NCBI GenBank assembly: GCA_937868035.1
Contig: CALMLK010000358.1
Span: 1-6,672 of the forward strand
Length of the DNA: 6,672 nucleotides
DNA from: an uncultured Alphaproteobacteria bacterium
Lineage (GTDB): Bacteria; Pseudomonadota; Alphaproteobacteria; Rhizobiales; Aestuariivirgaceae
Reading direction: 5' to 3'
Shown here: in pieces, positions 1 to 5,615 of the stretch
How positions within the stretch are numbered: the first letter of the stretch is position 1
How the letters are laid out: each line of letters starts with the position of its first letter
Position numbers and translations under genes: made by a program
Notes under the pieces: model-generated
Database searches by the model: none
Told to the model about the DNA's origin: nothing
What the model saw: the letters and a program-made list of their open reading frames with translations, nothing else

Positions 1-503
1 ATGCCTTCCGCGCGGGCGAGGTCTTCATGCACGGAGATGGCGATCATCCGGCGCCACAAGGTCGCCAGCAGGAGGAGCGCGGCAGCGGCCACGATCCAGA
101 CTGTCCAGACGTCGCGGCTGGAGACGGTGAGCACGTCACCGAACAGGATGTCGAGATGCCCGGTGACTGCGCCTGTGACCAGCCCGATCACAACCACACC
201 CAGCGCCAACGCCGTGTGCGAGAGAATGCCGAGGATGGTGTCGACAGCCAGTTGCTGTTGCAGCCGCAGCGCGATGAGAACGAGGGCGAGGATCATCGCA
301 ACGACGACCGCCGTGACGGCGATGTTGACATTGAAGAGCAGTCCAAGCCCTGCTCCCAGCAACCCGGCGTGGGCCAGAGTTTCGCCGAAATAGGCCATGC
401 GCCGCCAGACGATGAAGCAGCCGATGGGCCCTGCAACCAGTGCCACGGCGAGGCCTGCGAGAAGGGCGCGGCGGAAAAACGGTTCAAAGAGAATATCGAG
501 CAT
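1..503 (-). CDS. znuB: ZnuB zinc ABC transporter permease, partial (C-terminal part missing)
   Basis: This is the inner-membrane permease of the ZnuABC zinc importer; it forms the channel that receives Zn(II) from periplasmic ZnuA and is driven by ZnuC. The visible 167 residues contain an N-terminal hydrophobic helix, then WRRMAYFGETLAHAGLLG near residues 33-50, a hallmark of the ABC-3 (ZnuB/MntB) permease family. Further hydrophobic segments follow, with the conserved ILSHTALALG and LFGDVLTVSSRDV stretches. The last visible part, HEDLARAEG, also matches the family. The ATG at 503-501 overlaps the znuC stop by one base (TGATG), which suggests translational coupling. The reading frame is open to the left edge, so roughly the last third of a typical 260-290 residue ZnuB is outside the window. 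A manganese permease is the main alternative, but the zur and znuC neighbours favour zinc. Confidence 0.93.
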   Translation of the reverse strand, partial: MLDILFEPFFRRALLAGLAVALVAGPIGCFIVWRRMAYFGETLAHAGLLGAGLGLLFNVNIAVTAVVVAMILALVLIALRLQQQLAVDTILGILSHTALALGVVVIGLVTGAVTGHLDILFGDVLTVSSRDVWTVWIVAAAALLLLATLWRRMIAISVHEDLARAEG

Positions 504-1276
504 CAGTGCTTATGCCCATGGTGGTGATGGTCATGGCCGTGGCCGCCATGGCTTTCGTGGTCATGGTCATGGTCGTGGGTGTAGGCGGCGATCATACGCG
601 CTGCGGCGGGCCCGAAGAGTTTGGCGAATTCCGGGTCCTTCTGCACGGCCGTGGGGCCGCCCTCGCAGCAGACGTGGGCATTGAGGCAGATCACGTGGTC
701 GCTCTCCGCCATCACCATGTGAAGATCGTGGCTAACCATGAGGATGCCGCAGCCATGGGATTTGCGGATGGCGGAGATCAGTTCATACAGTTTGACTTCG
801 CCGTGGAAATCCACCGCCTGCACCGGCTCGTCCAGCACCAGCAGTTGCGGCTTGCGCAAGAGGGCACGGGCCAGCAGCACGCGCTGCAATTCGCCGCCCG
901 ACAGATCCGTGACGCGTGCGTCGATCAGGTGGCCAACGCCGGTTTCGCCCAGCGCCGCGCCGATTTCGAGTTCGGGGGCCGAGAGCGTCAAGGTCATGAG
1001 CCGGCGAACCGAGAGGGGCACGTTCATCGCCAGTGGAAATCGCTGCGGCACGTAACCGATGCGGTGGCCAGGCAGCATCTCCACCCGGCCCGCCGTGGCG
1101 GGAGTGAGTCCGAGCAGCACCTTCACCAGCGTGGATTTGCCAGCCCCATTGGGACCGATGATGGTGACGATTTCGCCCGGCCGCACGGCGAGATTGACGT
1201 GATCGAGAATGACACGCCCGCCGGCCTTCAGCGTCACGTCATGGGCAGCAACCAGCGCGTTGTTCACCTTCAGCAT
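503..1276 (-). CDS. znuC: ZnuC zinc ABC transporter ATP-binding protein with a His-rich C-terminus
   Basis: This is the cytoplasmic ATPase that powers zinc import through ZnuB. Its 257 residues show Walker A GPNGAGKST at 41-49, the Q-loop glutamine in YVPQ at 75-78, the ABC signature LSGGE at 125-129, Walker B LLVLDEP at 145-151, and the switch histidine in VSHD at 181-184. The text around the H-loop (LMVSHDLHMVMA) and the later NAHVCCEG resemble E. coli ZnuC closely. The tail, residues 234-257, carries 13 histidines alternating with Asp and Gly, a likely zinc-binding extension. I chose the ATG at 1276-1274 because it forms a TGATG overlap with the zur stop. A TTG at 1294 would add six residues but lies inside zur. 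The gene is co-transcribed with zur and znuB and is probably repressed by Zur in zinc-replete cells. Confidence 0.95.
   Translation of the reverse strand: MLKVNNALVAAHDVTLKAGGRVILDHVNLAVRPGEIVTIIGPNGAGKSTLVKVLLGLTPATAGRVEMLPGHRIGYVPQRFPLAMNVPLSVRRLMTLTLSAPELEIGAALGETGVGHLIDARVTDLSGGELQRVLLARALLRKPQLLVLDEPVQAVDFHGEVKLYELISAIRKSHGCGILMVSHDLHMVMAESDHVICLNAHVCCEGGPTAVQKDPEFAKLFGPAAARMIAAYTHDHDHDHESHGGHGHDHHHHGHKH
506..577 (-). other. His/Asp/Gly-rich low-complexity tail of ZnuC
   Basis: This stretch encodes ZnuC residues 234-257. Thirteen of 24 residues are histidine, first as alternating His-Asp and then as His-Gly and a run of four His. At the DNA level it is a degenerate repeat of CAT/CAC-type codons and reads as GTG/ATG-rich sequence on the plus strand. 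Family knowledge: His-rich segments occur in ZnuA loops and at the end of some ZnuC proteins (E. coli ZnuC has a shorter one), where they are thought to bind or buffer zinc. The role here is inferred. Confidence 0.85.
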
Positions 1277-1749
1277 CACGCCACCACGCCGCAATGGGCA
1301 CAGAGGCCCGAGAGTTCCACCACGGAATGCTTCACGGTGAAGCCCTGGCTGCTGGCGGCCGCCATGAGACCCGACGCGGCATCGCGGTCGAGGACCTCGG
1401 AGACATTCCCGCAGCCTTCGCAGATGAGCAGGGCCGCGGGCGAACCGTCGTGGCGTTCGGCGCAGGCCACGAAGGCATTGCGGCTTTCGATCTTGTGCAC
1501 GAGGTTCTGGCCCTGCAGGAATTCCAGCGCCCGGTAGACCGTGATCGGTGCGGGCCGCGGCCCGTGGACGGCCATGCGCTCGATGATGTCATAGGCCCCC
1601 ACGGCCTGATGGCTTTCGGCCACACAGACCAGCACATCGCGGCGCTGTTCCGTGAGGCGGGCACCGGTTTCGGCACACACCTGCTCGGCATGGGCCACAA
1701 TGCTGCGCGTGCAGGAGCGGTGATCGTGCTTGGGGCTGGGGAAAGTCAT
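1276..1749 (-). CDS. zur: Zur, Fur-family zinc uptake repressor
   Basis: This 157-residue DNA-binding repressor senses zinc and shuts off zinc import genes. The N-terminal winged-helix domain includes LTEQRRDVL at 32-40 and the recognition-helix region APITVYRALEFL at 67-78. The C-terminal dimerisation domain has two CxxC pairs, C110/C113 and C150/C153, which hold the structural zinc in Fur-family proteins. LVHKIES plus FVAC (H85, C96) and the glutamate in VSEV (E118) align with the regulatory zinc-site residues of E. coli Zur, which argues for zinc rather than iron sensing. I chose the ATG at 1749-1747. An upstream in-frame ATG at 1833 would add 28 residues read through the Zur operator and is unlikely. 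There is no Shine-Dalgarno before the chosen ATG, because the operator ends three bases away. It is the first gene of the zur-znuC-znuB operon and very likely autoregulates. Confidence 0.93.
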   Translation of the reverse strand: MTFPSPKHDHRSCTRSIVAHAEQVCAETGARLTEQRRDVLVCVAESHQAVGAYDIIERMAVHGPRPAPITVYRALEFLQGQNLVHKIESRNAFVACAERHDGSPAALLICEGCGNVSEVLDRDAASGLMAAASSQGFTVKHSVVELSGLCAHCGVVA

Positions 1750-1752
1750 GCC

Positions 1753-1767
1753 TGTTATATTATAACA
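1753..1767. promoter_or_regulatory. Zur box (zinc-responsive operator)
   Basis: The sequence TGTTATATTATAACA is a perfect inverted repeat of seven bases per arm around a central T. It matches the TGTTATAWTATAACA core of the E. coli znu operator bound by Zur. It is a conspicuous AT-rich island in GC-rich surroundings. It lies between the zur start (three bases away) and the divergent gene starting at 1876, so Zur bound here would block the zur-znuCB promoter and could also affect the rightward gene. Identification rests on motif recall and context. Confidence 0.88.
1759..1764 (-). promoter_or_regulatory. Probable -10 element of the zur promoter, inside the Zur box
   Basis: On the minus strand these bases read TATAAT, the exact sigma-70 -10 consensus, embedded in the Zur operator. 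The distance to the zur ATG at 1749 would put the transcription start at or within about three bases of that ATG, implying a leaderless or nearly leaderless message. The -35 is not clear: TTGTAA at 1784-1779 leaves only 14 bases to this -10, or 16 to the overlapping TAATAT. Because the operator itself is AT-rich, the TATAAT could be coincidental. Confidence 0.5.
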
Positions 1768-1861
1768 TTCACCGTCGATTACAATCCGCGGCCCAAGGAG
1801 AGAAAAGCTCTGGTCAAACCGTTCAAGTTGCATTCAGGCGGGGCCTGCTCAAGTGCAGCCC

Positions 1862-1870
1862 AGAAGGAGA
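1862..1870 (+). promoter_or_regulatory. Shine-Dalgarno for the gene at 1876
   Basis: AGAAGGAGA lies five bases before the ATG at 1876, a strong purine-rich ribosome binding site. It fixes the start of the small secreted protein and rules out translation beginning in the long upstream frame that runs antisense to zur. No convincing promoter can be named in the 108 bases between the Zur box and this gene. Confidence 0.75.
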
Positions 1871-1875
1871 CGCCC

Positions 1876-2286
1876 ATGTTCAAGTCACTGTTGCTCACCC
1901 CTGTTCTGGCCGCCCTGCTCACAGTTCCGGCCTTCGCCATCGATTTCACGCCATCGGAAAGCGGTACGCTGGAATTCGACATGCCTTCCGGCAACATCTG
2001 CTGCTCCTACATCGGCGATGCGGCGGATGGTCCGTTGCTCTCGTGCTCGCGCGTCAAACCGAAATACTGGACCGTGACCCTCACACCCGACGGCGAAATG
2101 CACGTCTACAAGAACCCGGGCGAAGTGCCGGGCTGCGGTTACGGCGAGCCCTTGGGCAACGTGTTCGATTACGGCACCAAATGGAAGAAGGCGGGCTTTG
2201 TCTGCACCTCCTCCACATCCGGGTTGAAGTGCATGGCCAACGGCACGGGCTTCAAGCTGTCCAAATCAGGACTGGTGAAATACTGA
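1876..2286 (+). CDS. Small secreted cysteine-rich protein, DUF6636-like
   Basis: The function is unknown. The 136-residue product begins with a Sec signal peptide (basic K3, hydrophobic core, AFA before a probable cleavage after residue 21), so the mature protein of about 115 residues should be periplasmic or released. The mature part has six cysteines (42, 43, 57, 87, 110, 119), which suggests disulfides. The pattern of F-x-M-PSGNI-C near 34-42, then YG-x-x-W-x-x-x-GF-x-C-x-S near 99-112, then G-L-x-C and a final GF-x-L-S-x motif, resembles bacterial proteins annotated DUF6636. That assignment is from memory of the pattern. The adjacent cysteines C42-C43 are a small peculiarity. It starts 109 bases past the Zur box, divergent from zur, and ackA follows 43 bases after its stop, so it could share a transcript with ackA. 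Zinc control is possible but unproven. Confidence 0.8.
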   Translation: MFKSLLLTPVLAALLTVPAFAIDFTPSESGTLEFDMPSGNICCSYIGDAADGPLLSCSRVKPKYWTVTLTPDGEMHVYKNPGEVPGCGYGEPLGNVFDYGTKWKKAGFVCTSSTSGLKCMANGTGFKLSKSGLVKY

Positions 2287-2313
2287 GACAGGCCCTTGCA
2301 TGGCCGCCGTGCT

Positions 2314-2329
2314 GCCCTGAAGAAGGGGC
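2314..2329 (+). promoter_or_regulatory. Short hairpin overlapping the ackA ribosome binding site
   Basis: GCCCT at 2314-2318 can pair with GGGGC at 2325-2329 (four Watson-Crick pairs plus one wobble) around a six-base purine loop. The right arm is the G-rich part of the ackA Shine-Dalgarno and ends directly before the ATG. The core AAGG at 2323-2326 sits only three bases from the start codon, which is tight. Pairing could damp ackA translation, but so short a stem may be chance. Confidence 0.3.
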
Positions 2330-3436
2330 ATGGCCATCCTTGTCCTCAATGCCGGATCCTCGTCCCTCAAGTTTGCCGTCTATGACGAGAAGGGCCCCGG
2401 CGAGCGCCTGCGCGGACAGGTGAGCGGCATCGGCACGGCACCACGGCTCGTCTGCGGCGAGATCAGCAAGCTGCTGCCAGCGGCCACCACCTATCGGGAT
2501 GGACTTGCCATCCTGCTCGCGTTCCTGCGCGATGAGGGGGTGTCGCAGACGGTGTTGCGCGGCATCGGCCACCGCGTCGTCCATGGCGGTGCCGCCTTCG
2601 TGTCACCCACCCTCATTGATGACACGGTGCTGACGACGCTGGACAGCCTGCGCAGCCTGGCACCGCTGCACCTGCCCTTCGGCATCGGCGTGTTACGTGA
2701 CATGCGCGCCCTGTTGCCGGAGGTGCCGCAGGTCGCGTGCTTCGACACCGCCTTCCATGCAACGCAACCCGAACTCGCCACGCGCCTGCCGTTGCCGCGC
2801 GTCTATCGCGACAAGGGCTACCGGCGCTACGGCTTCCACGGGCTGAACTACGAGCACATAGTTTCGGCCCTGCCCGCGCAGGCCGGGGGAACGCTGCCCC
2901 GCCGTCTTCTCGCCGCCCATCTCGGCTCCGGATCGTCCATGTGCGCCATCCAGGACGGAAAGAGCGTGGGCACGACCATGGGCTTCTCCACCGCAGACGG
3001 TCTGGTGATGGGCACGCGCACGGGATCGATCGATCCCGGTGTGCTGGTGGCGCTGATGCGGGACGAAAAGCTGACGCTCGATCAACTGGAAGACCTGCTC
3101 TACCGCAAAAGCGGACTCCTCGGCCTCTCCGGCATCTCCGGCGACATGCGGGAGTTGCTGGCGAGCGAGCGTCCGGAAGCGGCGGAAGCTGTCGAGTACT
3201 ATTGTTATTCGGCGGCGCGCCATGCGGCGTCGCTGGTGCCGGCCCTGGGTGGCGTCGATGCCATCGTTTTCACCGGTGGTGTGGGCGAGAATGCCGGGCC
3301 GGTGCGTTCGCGCATCATGGCCCATCTCGCCTGGCTCCATGTTCCGCCAACGCACGTGCATGTCATTCCCGCCAACGAGGAACTGACGATGGCGCGGCAT
3401 GTGGCGTCGGTGCTGGCGCTCACGCCGGAGGCGTGA
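2330..3436 (+). CDS. ackA: Acetate kinase
   Basis: This cytoplasmic enzyme catalyses acetate + ATP to acetyl phosphate + ADP, reversibly, and is the partner of Pta. The 368-residue product opens with the ASKHA phosphate-binding motif LNAGSSSLKF (6-15). Later come GHRVVHGG (80-87) with R82, FDTAFH (138-143) with D139, HLGSGSS (197-203), GLVMGTRTGSIDPG (224-237) with R230, FTGGVGENAG near 315-324, and NEEL (349-352) near the end. R82, D139, R230 and E350 correspond to the catalytic Arg, Asp, Arg and Glu known from Methanosarcina acetate kinase. It is somewhat shorter than the usual ~400 residues, yet all motifs are present. HLGSGSS and GTRTGS differ mildly from the common HLGNGAS and GTRSGD. 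The start is fixed by the proximity of NAGSSS and an in-frame stop at 2318-2320. It may be expressed from upstream with the gene at 1876. It converges on pta with no gap. Confidence 0.96.
   Translation: MAILVLNAGSSSLKFAVYDEKGPGERLRGQVSGIGTAPRLVCGEISKLLPAATTYRDGLAILLAFLRDEGVSQTVLRGIGHRVVHGGAAFVSPTLIDDTVLTTLDSLRSLAPLHLPFGIGVLRDMRALLPEVPQVACFDTAFHATQPELATRLPLPRVYRDKGYRRYGFHGLNYEHIVSALPAQAGGTLPRRLLAAHLGSGSSMCAIQDGKSVGTTMGFSTADGLVMGTRTGSIDPGVLVALMRDEKLTLDQLEDLLYRKSGLLGLSGISGDMRELLASERPEAAEAVEYYCYSAARHAASLVPALGGVDAIVFTGGVGENAGPVRSRIMAHLAWLHVPPTHVHVIPANEELTMARHVASVLALTPEA
3420..3436. terminator. Stem-loop at the ackA/pta convergent junction, possible bidirectional terminator
   Basis: TCACGCC at 3420-3426 and GGCGTGA at 3430-3436 form a perfect seven-base-pair stem with a three-base loop. 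The right arm contains the ackA stop codon, and the pta stop begins at the next base. There is no T-tract on either strand, so it is not a classical intrinsic terminator, but its exact position between two converging genes suggests a role in ending transcription or protecting 3' ends. Confidence 0.4.
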
Positions 3437-4339
3437 TCAGGCCATCGACAACAGCAGGGCCGCGGTATCGACGATGTCGTCCACCGTCGCGCCCCGCGAC
3501 AGGTCGGAGACCGGGCGTGCGAAGCCTTGCAGGATGGGACCGATTGCCTGCGCGCCCGCGAGATATTGCGTGAGCTTGTAGGCGATGTTGCCGGCATCGA
3601 GGTCTGGGAAGACGAGGACGTTGGCACGGCCCGCGACGGCGCTCTCCTCCTTCACCTTGCGCGCGGCGACGGCTTGCGACAGTGCGGCATCGCCCTGGAG
3701 TTCGCCATCAATCAGCAGGGAGGGTGCGCGGCTGCGGGCGAGCAAGAGCGCCTCGCGCACCTTCTCCGCATCGGGATGATCGCCCGATCCCTTGGTGGAA
3801 AAGGAAAGCAGCGCCACGCGGGGCACATCCGCCAGCACGGCGCGCGCGCTGGCGGCGGATGCAATCGCGATGTCGGCGAGTTCGGTGGCGGTGGGTTGAA
3901 CGTTCACCGCACAATCGGCAAAGACAAGACGGCGGCCGGGCCACTGCATGAGGAAGAAGCTGGAAGGCGTTGCAATGGAGGATGCAAGGCCGATCGTCAT
4001 CAACGCCGCCTCGATCACACGGGCCGTGGCGTTGGCTGCTCCTGCCAGCATGGCATCGGCACGGCCTGTGGCGACCAGGGCACCCCCCGCGAAGAGTGGC
4101 TTCTGGAGAAATTTAGCGGCAAGCGAATCCGACAGTTTCGGGCGGACCTCCCGCAAGCGGGCGATGGCTTCCGCTGATGGCGCGGGCACATCATCTGCAC
4201 CGAACAGGATGACGTCGGCCAATCCGTTGTCTTGCAGGCGGCGGGCGGCCTCGGCGATCCGGGCGTCGCCGGATTCTGGCATCACAAGTTTCAGGCCCCT
4301 GCCCTTGATTTTGGCCTTGGCCTCTTCGATCACTGTCAC
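3437..4339 (-). CDS. pta: Phosphate acetyltransferase (phosphotransacetylase)
   Basis: The enzyme interconverts acetyl-CoA + phosphate and acetyl phosphate + CoA in the cytoplasm, linking acetyl-CoA to AckA. The 300-residue product is one PTA_PTB catalytic domain without the N-terminal regulatory domains of the ~700-residue E. coli Pta. Recognisable segments are [16 protein letters not shown] (20-35), [13 protein letters not shown] (94-106), SFSTKGSG (169-176), DGELQGDAA (211-219), [13 protein letters not shown] (244-256) and [13 protein letters not shown] (278-290). S281, R282 and D288 correspond to catalytic or CoA-site residues studied in Methanosarcina Pta. The start is a GTG at 4339-4337, chosen because GGAGG sits seven bases upstream; a second GTG two codons later is less well spaced. 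It is divergent from the citrate synthase gene, with 23 bases between starts, and convergent with ackA. Phosphate butyryltransferase is the alternative, but the neighbouring ackA and the motifs favour Pta. Confidence 0.93.
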   Translation of the reverse strand: MTVIEEAKAKIKGRGLKLVMPESGDARIAEAARRLQDNGLADVILFGADDVPAPSAEAIARLREVRPKLSDSLAAKFLQKPLFAGGALVATGRADAMLAGAANATARVIEAALMTIGLASSIATPSSFFLMQWPGRRLVFADCAVNVQPTATELADIAIASAASARAVLADVPRVALLSFSTKGSGDHPDAEKVREALLLARSRAPSLLIDGELQGDAALSQAVAARKVKEESAVAGRANVLVFPDLDAGNIAYKLTQYLAGAQAIGPILQGFARPVSDLSRGATVDDIVDTAALLLSMA

Positions 4340-4346
4340 GTTGCAA

Positions 4347-4351
4347 CCTCC
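4347..4351 (-). promoter_or_regulatory. Shine-Dalgarno that fixes the pta GTG start
   Basis: On the minus strand these bases read GGAGG, seven bases before the GTG at 4339. This spacing supports the first GTG rather than the second at 4333, which would be 13 bases away. The site lies inside the 23-base gap shared with the divergent citrate synthase gene. Confidence 0.7.
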
Positions 4352-4362
4352 GGAACCCCAGC

Positions 4363-5505
4363 ATGTCCAGCGAAGACAAGATCGAAATCCATCGCGGCCT
4401 CAAGGGCGTCTACTTTGAGCGCTCGGCCACGACATTCATTGATGGCAAGGCCGGTGAGCTTCGCTACCGGGGATACTCCATCCACGATCTTGCACAACAG
4501 TCCACTTTCGAGGAAACGGCGCACCTGCTGCTGCACGGCGAATTGCCCACGGCTGCCGAACTCGAACGGACGCGGGCCACACTCGCGGCGGCGCGGCAGT
4601 TGCCGGAGGCGGTCACCCACATCATCCACACCCTGGCGCATGCCCATCCGATGGATGTGTTGCGCACGGCTGTCTCGGCACTCGCCGCCTTTGATCCGCA
4701 GGCCGATGACAACTCCCTTGACGCGACCCGCGCCAAGGGCCTTCGCCTCACCGCGCAGATTCCGGTGATCATCGGCGTCCATGCGGCGGTGCGGGCGGGG
4801 CGGGCCGTGCCGCAACCCCGCGCGGGCCTTTCCCATGCCGCGCATTTCCTCTGGATGCTCACAGGCCGTGAACCTTCGGACGCCGCGGCGAAGCTCATGG
4901 ACCGCGACCTCATCCTCCATGCCGAGCACGGCAGCAACGCCTCCTCCTTCGCCGGCCGCGTGGTCATCGGCACGGAAGCAAACCTTCACGCCGCCATGAC
5001 TGCGGCTATCGCGGCCCTCTCCGGCCCCGCCCACGGCGGAGCGGCCGAGGACGTGATGAAGATGGCCCAGGAGATCGGCTCACCAGAGAATGCAGCGGCC
5101 TACGTGAAGGCCAAGCGCGCGGCCGGCGATGCCGTCACCGGCTTCGGCCACCGTGTCTACCGGACGGAAGACCCGCGCGCGCGCCACATGCGCGACGGCG
5201 TGGAGCAGCTCTCGCGGGAGATGGGAGAGCCCAAGTGGTTCGCCATCCTGCAGGCCGTGGTGGAGGCGATGCGGCCCTATGCGCGCTTCGGAGTGAACGT
5301 GAACGTCGATTTCTACTCCGGCGTCATTTACTATCTGAACGGCATCGCGCCGGACCTGTTTGTGCCCATCTTTGCGGCGGGCCGGGTTCCGGGGTGGACC
5401 GTGCAATGCCTGGAACAGCTGCAAAACAATATTCTGATCAGGCCCTTGACGCTCTATGACGGTCCGGCGGCGCGGGATTATTTGCCCGTGGGCCGCCGGG
5501 GCTGA
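4363..5505 (+). CDS. Citrate synthase / 2-methylcitrate synthase family enzyme
   Basis: Enzymes of this family condense acetyl-CoA (or propionyl-CoA) with oxaloacetate to give citrate (or 2-methylcitrate). The 380-residue product has the order expected of the short citrate synthase type: [24 protein letters not shown] near 15-38, HAEHGSNAS (186-194), GPAHGGA (221-227) with H224, [14 protein letters not shown] (260-273) with H263, NVDFYSG (314-320) with D316, and [11 protein letters not shown] (351-361). H224, H263 and D316 match the catalytic His-His-Asp set. The usual ~430-residue alphaproteobacterial GltA is longer, so this could be a second citrate synthase or a methylcitrate synthase; sequence alone does not settle it. 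After R341 the motif reads GWTVQCLEQ, where many homologues have Ala-His in place of Val-Gln. The ribosome site is weak (GGAA at 4352-4355). The promoter must overlap the start of pta; TTGATT at 4305-4310 is only a faint -35 candidate. Confidence 0.9.
   Translation: MSSEDKIEIHRGLKGVYFERSATTFIDGKAGELRYRGYSIHDLAQQSTFEETAHLLLHGELPTAAELERTRATLAAARQLPEAVTHIIHTLAHAHPMDVLRTAVSALAAFDPQADDNSLDATRAKGLRLTAQIPVIIGVHAAVRAGRAVPQPRAGLSHAAHFLWMLTGREPSDAAAKLMDRDLILHAEHGSNASSFAGRVVIGTEANLHAAMTAAIAALSGPAHGGAAEDVMKMAQEIGSPENAAAYVKAKRAAGDAVTGFGHRVYRTEDPRARHMRDGVEQLSREMGEPKWFAILQAVVEAMRPYARFGVNVNVDFYSGVIYYLNGIAPDLFVPIFAAGRVPGWTVQCLEQLQNNILIRPLTLYDGPAARDYLPVGRRG
5464..5499 (+). other. GC-rich stem-loop at the 3' end of the citrate synthase gene
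   Basis: CCGGCGGC (5464-5471) pairs perfectly with GCCGCCGG (5492-5499). Inside it, CGGG (5473-5476) pairs with CCCG (5485-5488) around an AT-rich eight-base loop. The 12-pair structure lies within the last codons, just before the stop at 5503-5505. No T-run follows, so it could be an mRNA 3' stabiliser or part of a factor-dependent terminator, or a by-product of GC-rich Ala, Arg and Gly codons. Confidence 0.3.
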
Positions 5506-5570
5506 TACGCCACAATTCCCCATTTCCGCCCCGCCAGCGCCACAAAATCTGATGAAGAGTTAACCTCGAG

Positions 5571-5585
5571 GGGGCGTGGTGCCCC
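5571..5585 (+). other. Short hairpin upstream of the gene at 5616
   Basis: GGGGC (5571-5575) and GCCCC (5581-5585) form a five-pair stem with a five-base loop, 30 bases before the ATG at 5616. No T-tract follows. It lies in the 110-base gap after the citrate synthase gene, in which I can name no convincing promoter. It could be a weak terminator for the upstream gene or a 5' leader structure. Confidence 0.2.
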
Positions 5586-5615
5586 ACCCTGGGACGGCAA
5601 TCGCGGGGTAGGTGG

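Noticed and set aside
514..582. GTG/ATG-rich short-period repeat on the plus strand, considered as a tandem repeat or CRISPR-like element
   Set aside because: It is explained by the His/Asp/Gly codons of the ZnuC tail. There are no spacers and no exact repeat unit.
1277..1294. TTG start for znuC at 1294
   Set aside because: It is a rare start codon placed inside zur, while the ATG at 1276 has the same TGATG overlap as the next junction.
440..1537. A 365-codon plus-strand frame across znuC and zur
   Set aside because: It is a shadow of GC-rich coding sequence on the opposite strand. It has no recognisable domain and spans two well-identified genes.
1276..1833. Longer Zur of 185 residues starting at the ATG at 1833
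   Set aside because: The extra 28 codons run through the Zur operator and -10, lack a Shine-Dalgarno, and do not resemble the family N-terminus.
1..1990. The same ten bases ATGCCTTCCG at 1-10 and 1981-1990
   Set aside because: One falls in znuB and the other in the secreted protein gene. The flanks differ, so it is chance similarity.
1294..2286. A 330-codon plus-strand reading frame reaching from inside zur to the end of the secreted protein gene
   Set aside because: Its first part is antisense to zur, whose family motifs are clear. The real start is the ATG at 1876, with AGAAGGAGA upstream and a signal peptide.
2287..2329. Gap between the secreted protein gene and ackA as a terminator site
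   Set aside because: It lacks a strong stem followed by a T-tract. The only pairing overlaps the ackA ribosome site, so co-transcription is the simpler reading.
2693..3400. A 235-codon minus-strand frame inside ackA
   Set aside because: It is antisense to ackA, whose catalytic motifs are intact, and has no protein-like features.
5559..5564. GTTAAC palindrome before the gene at 5616
   Set aside because: It is a six-base palindrome with no partner half-site or recognisable regulator motif, expected by chance.
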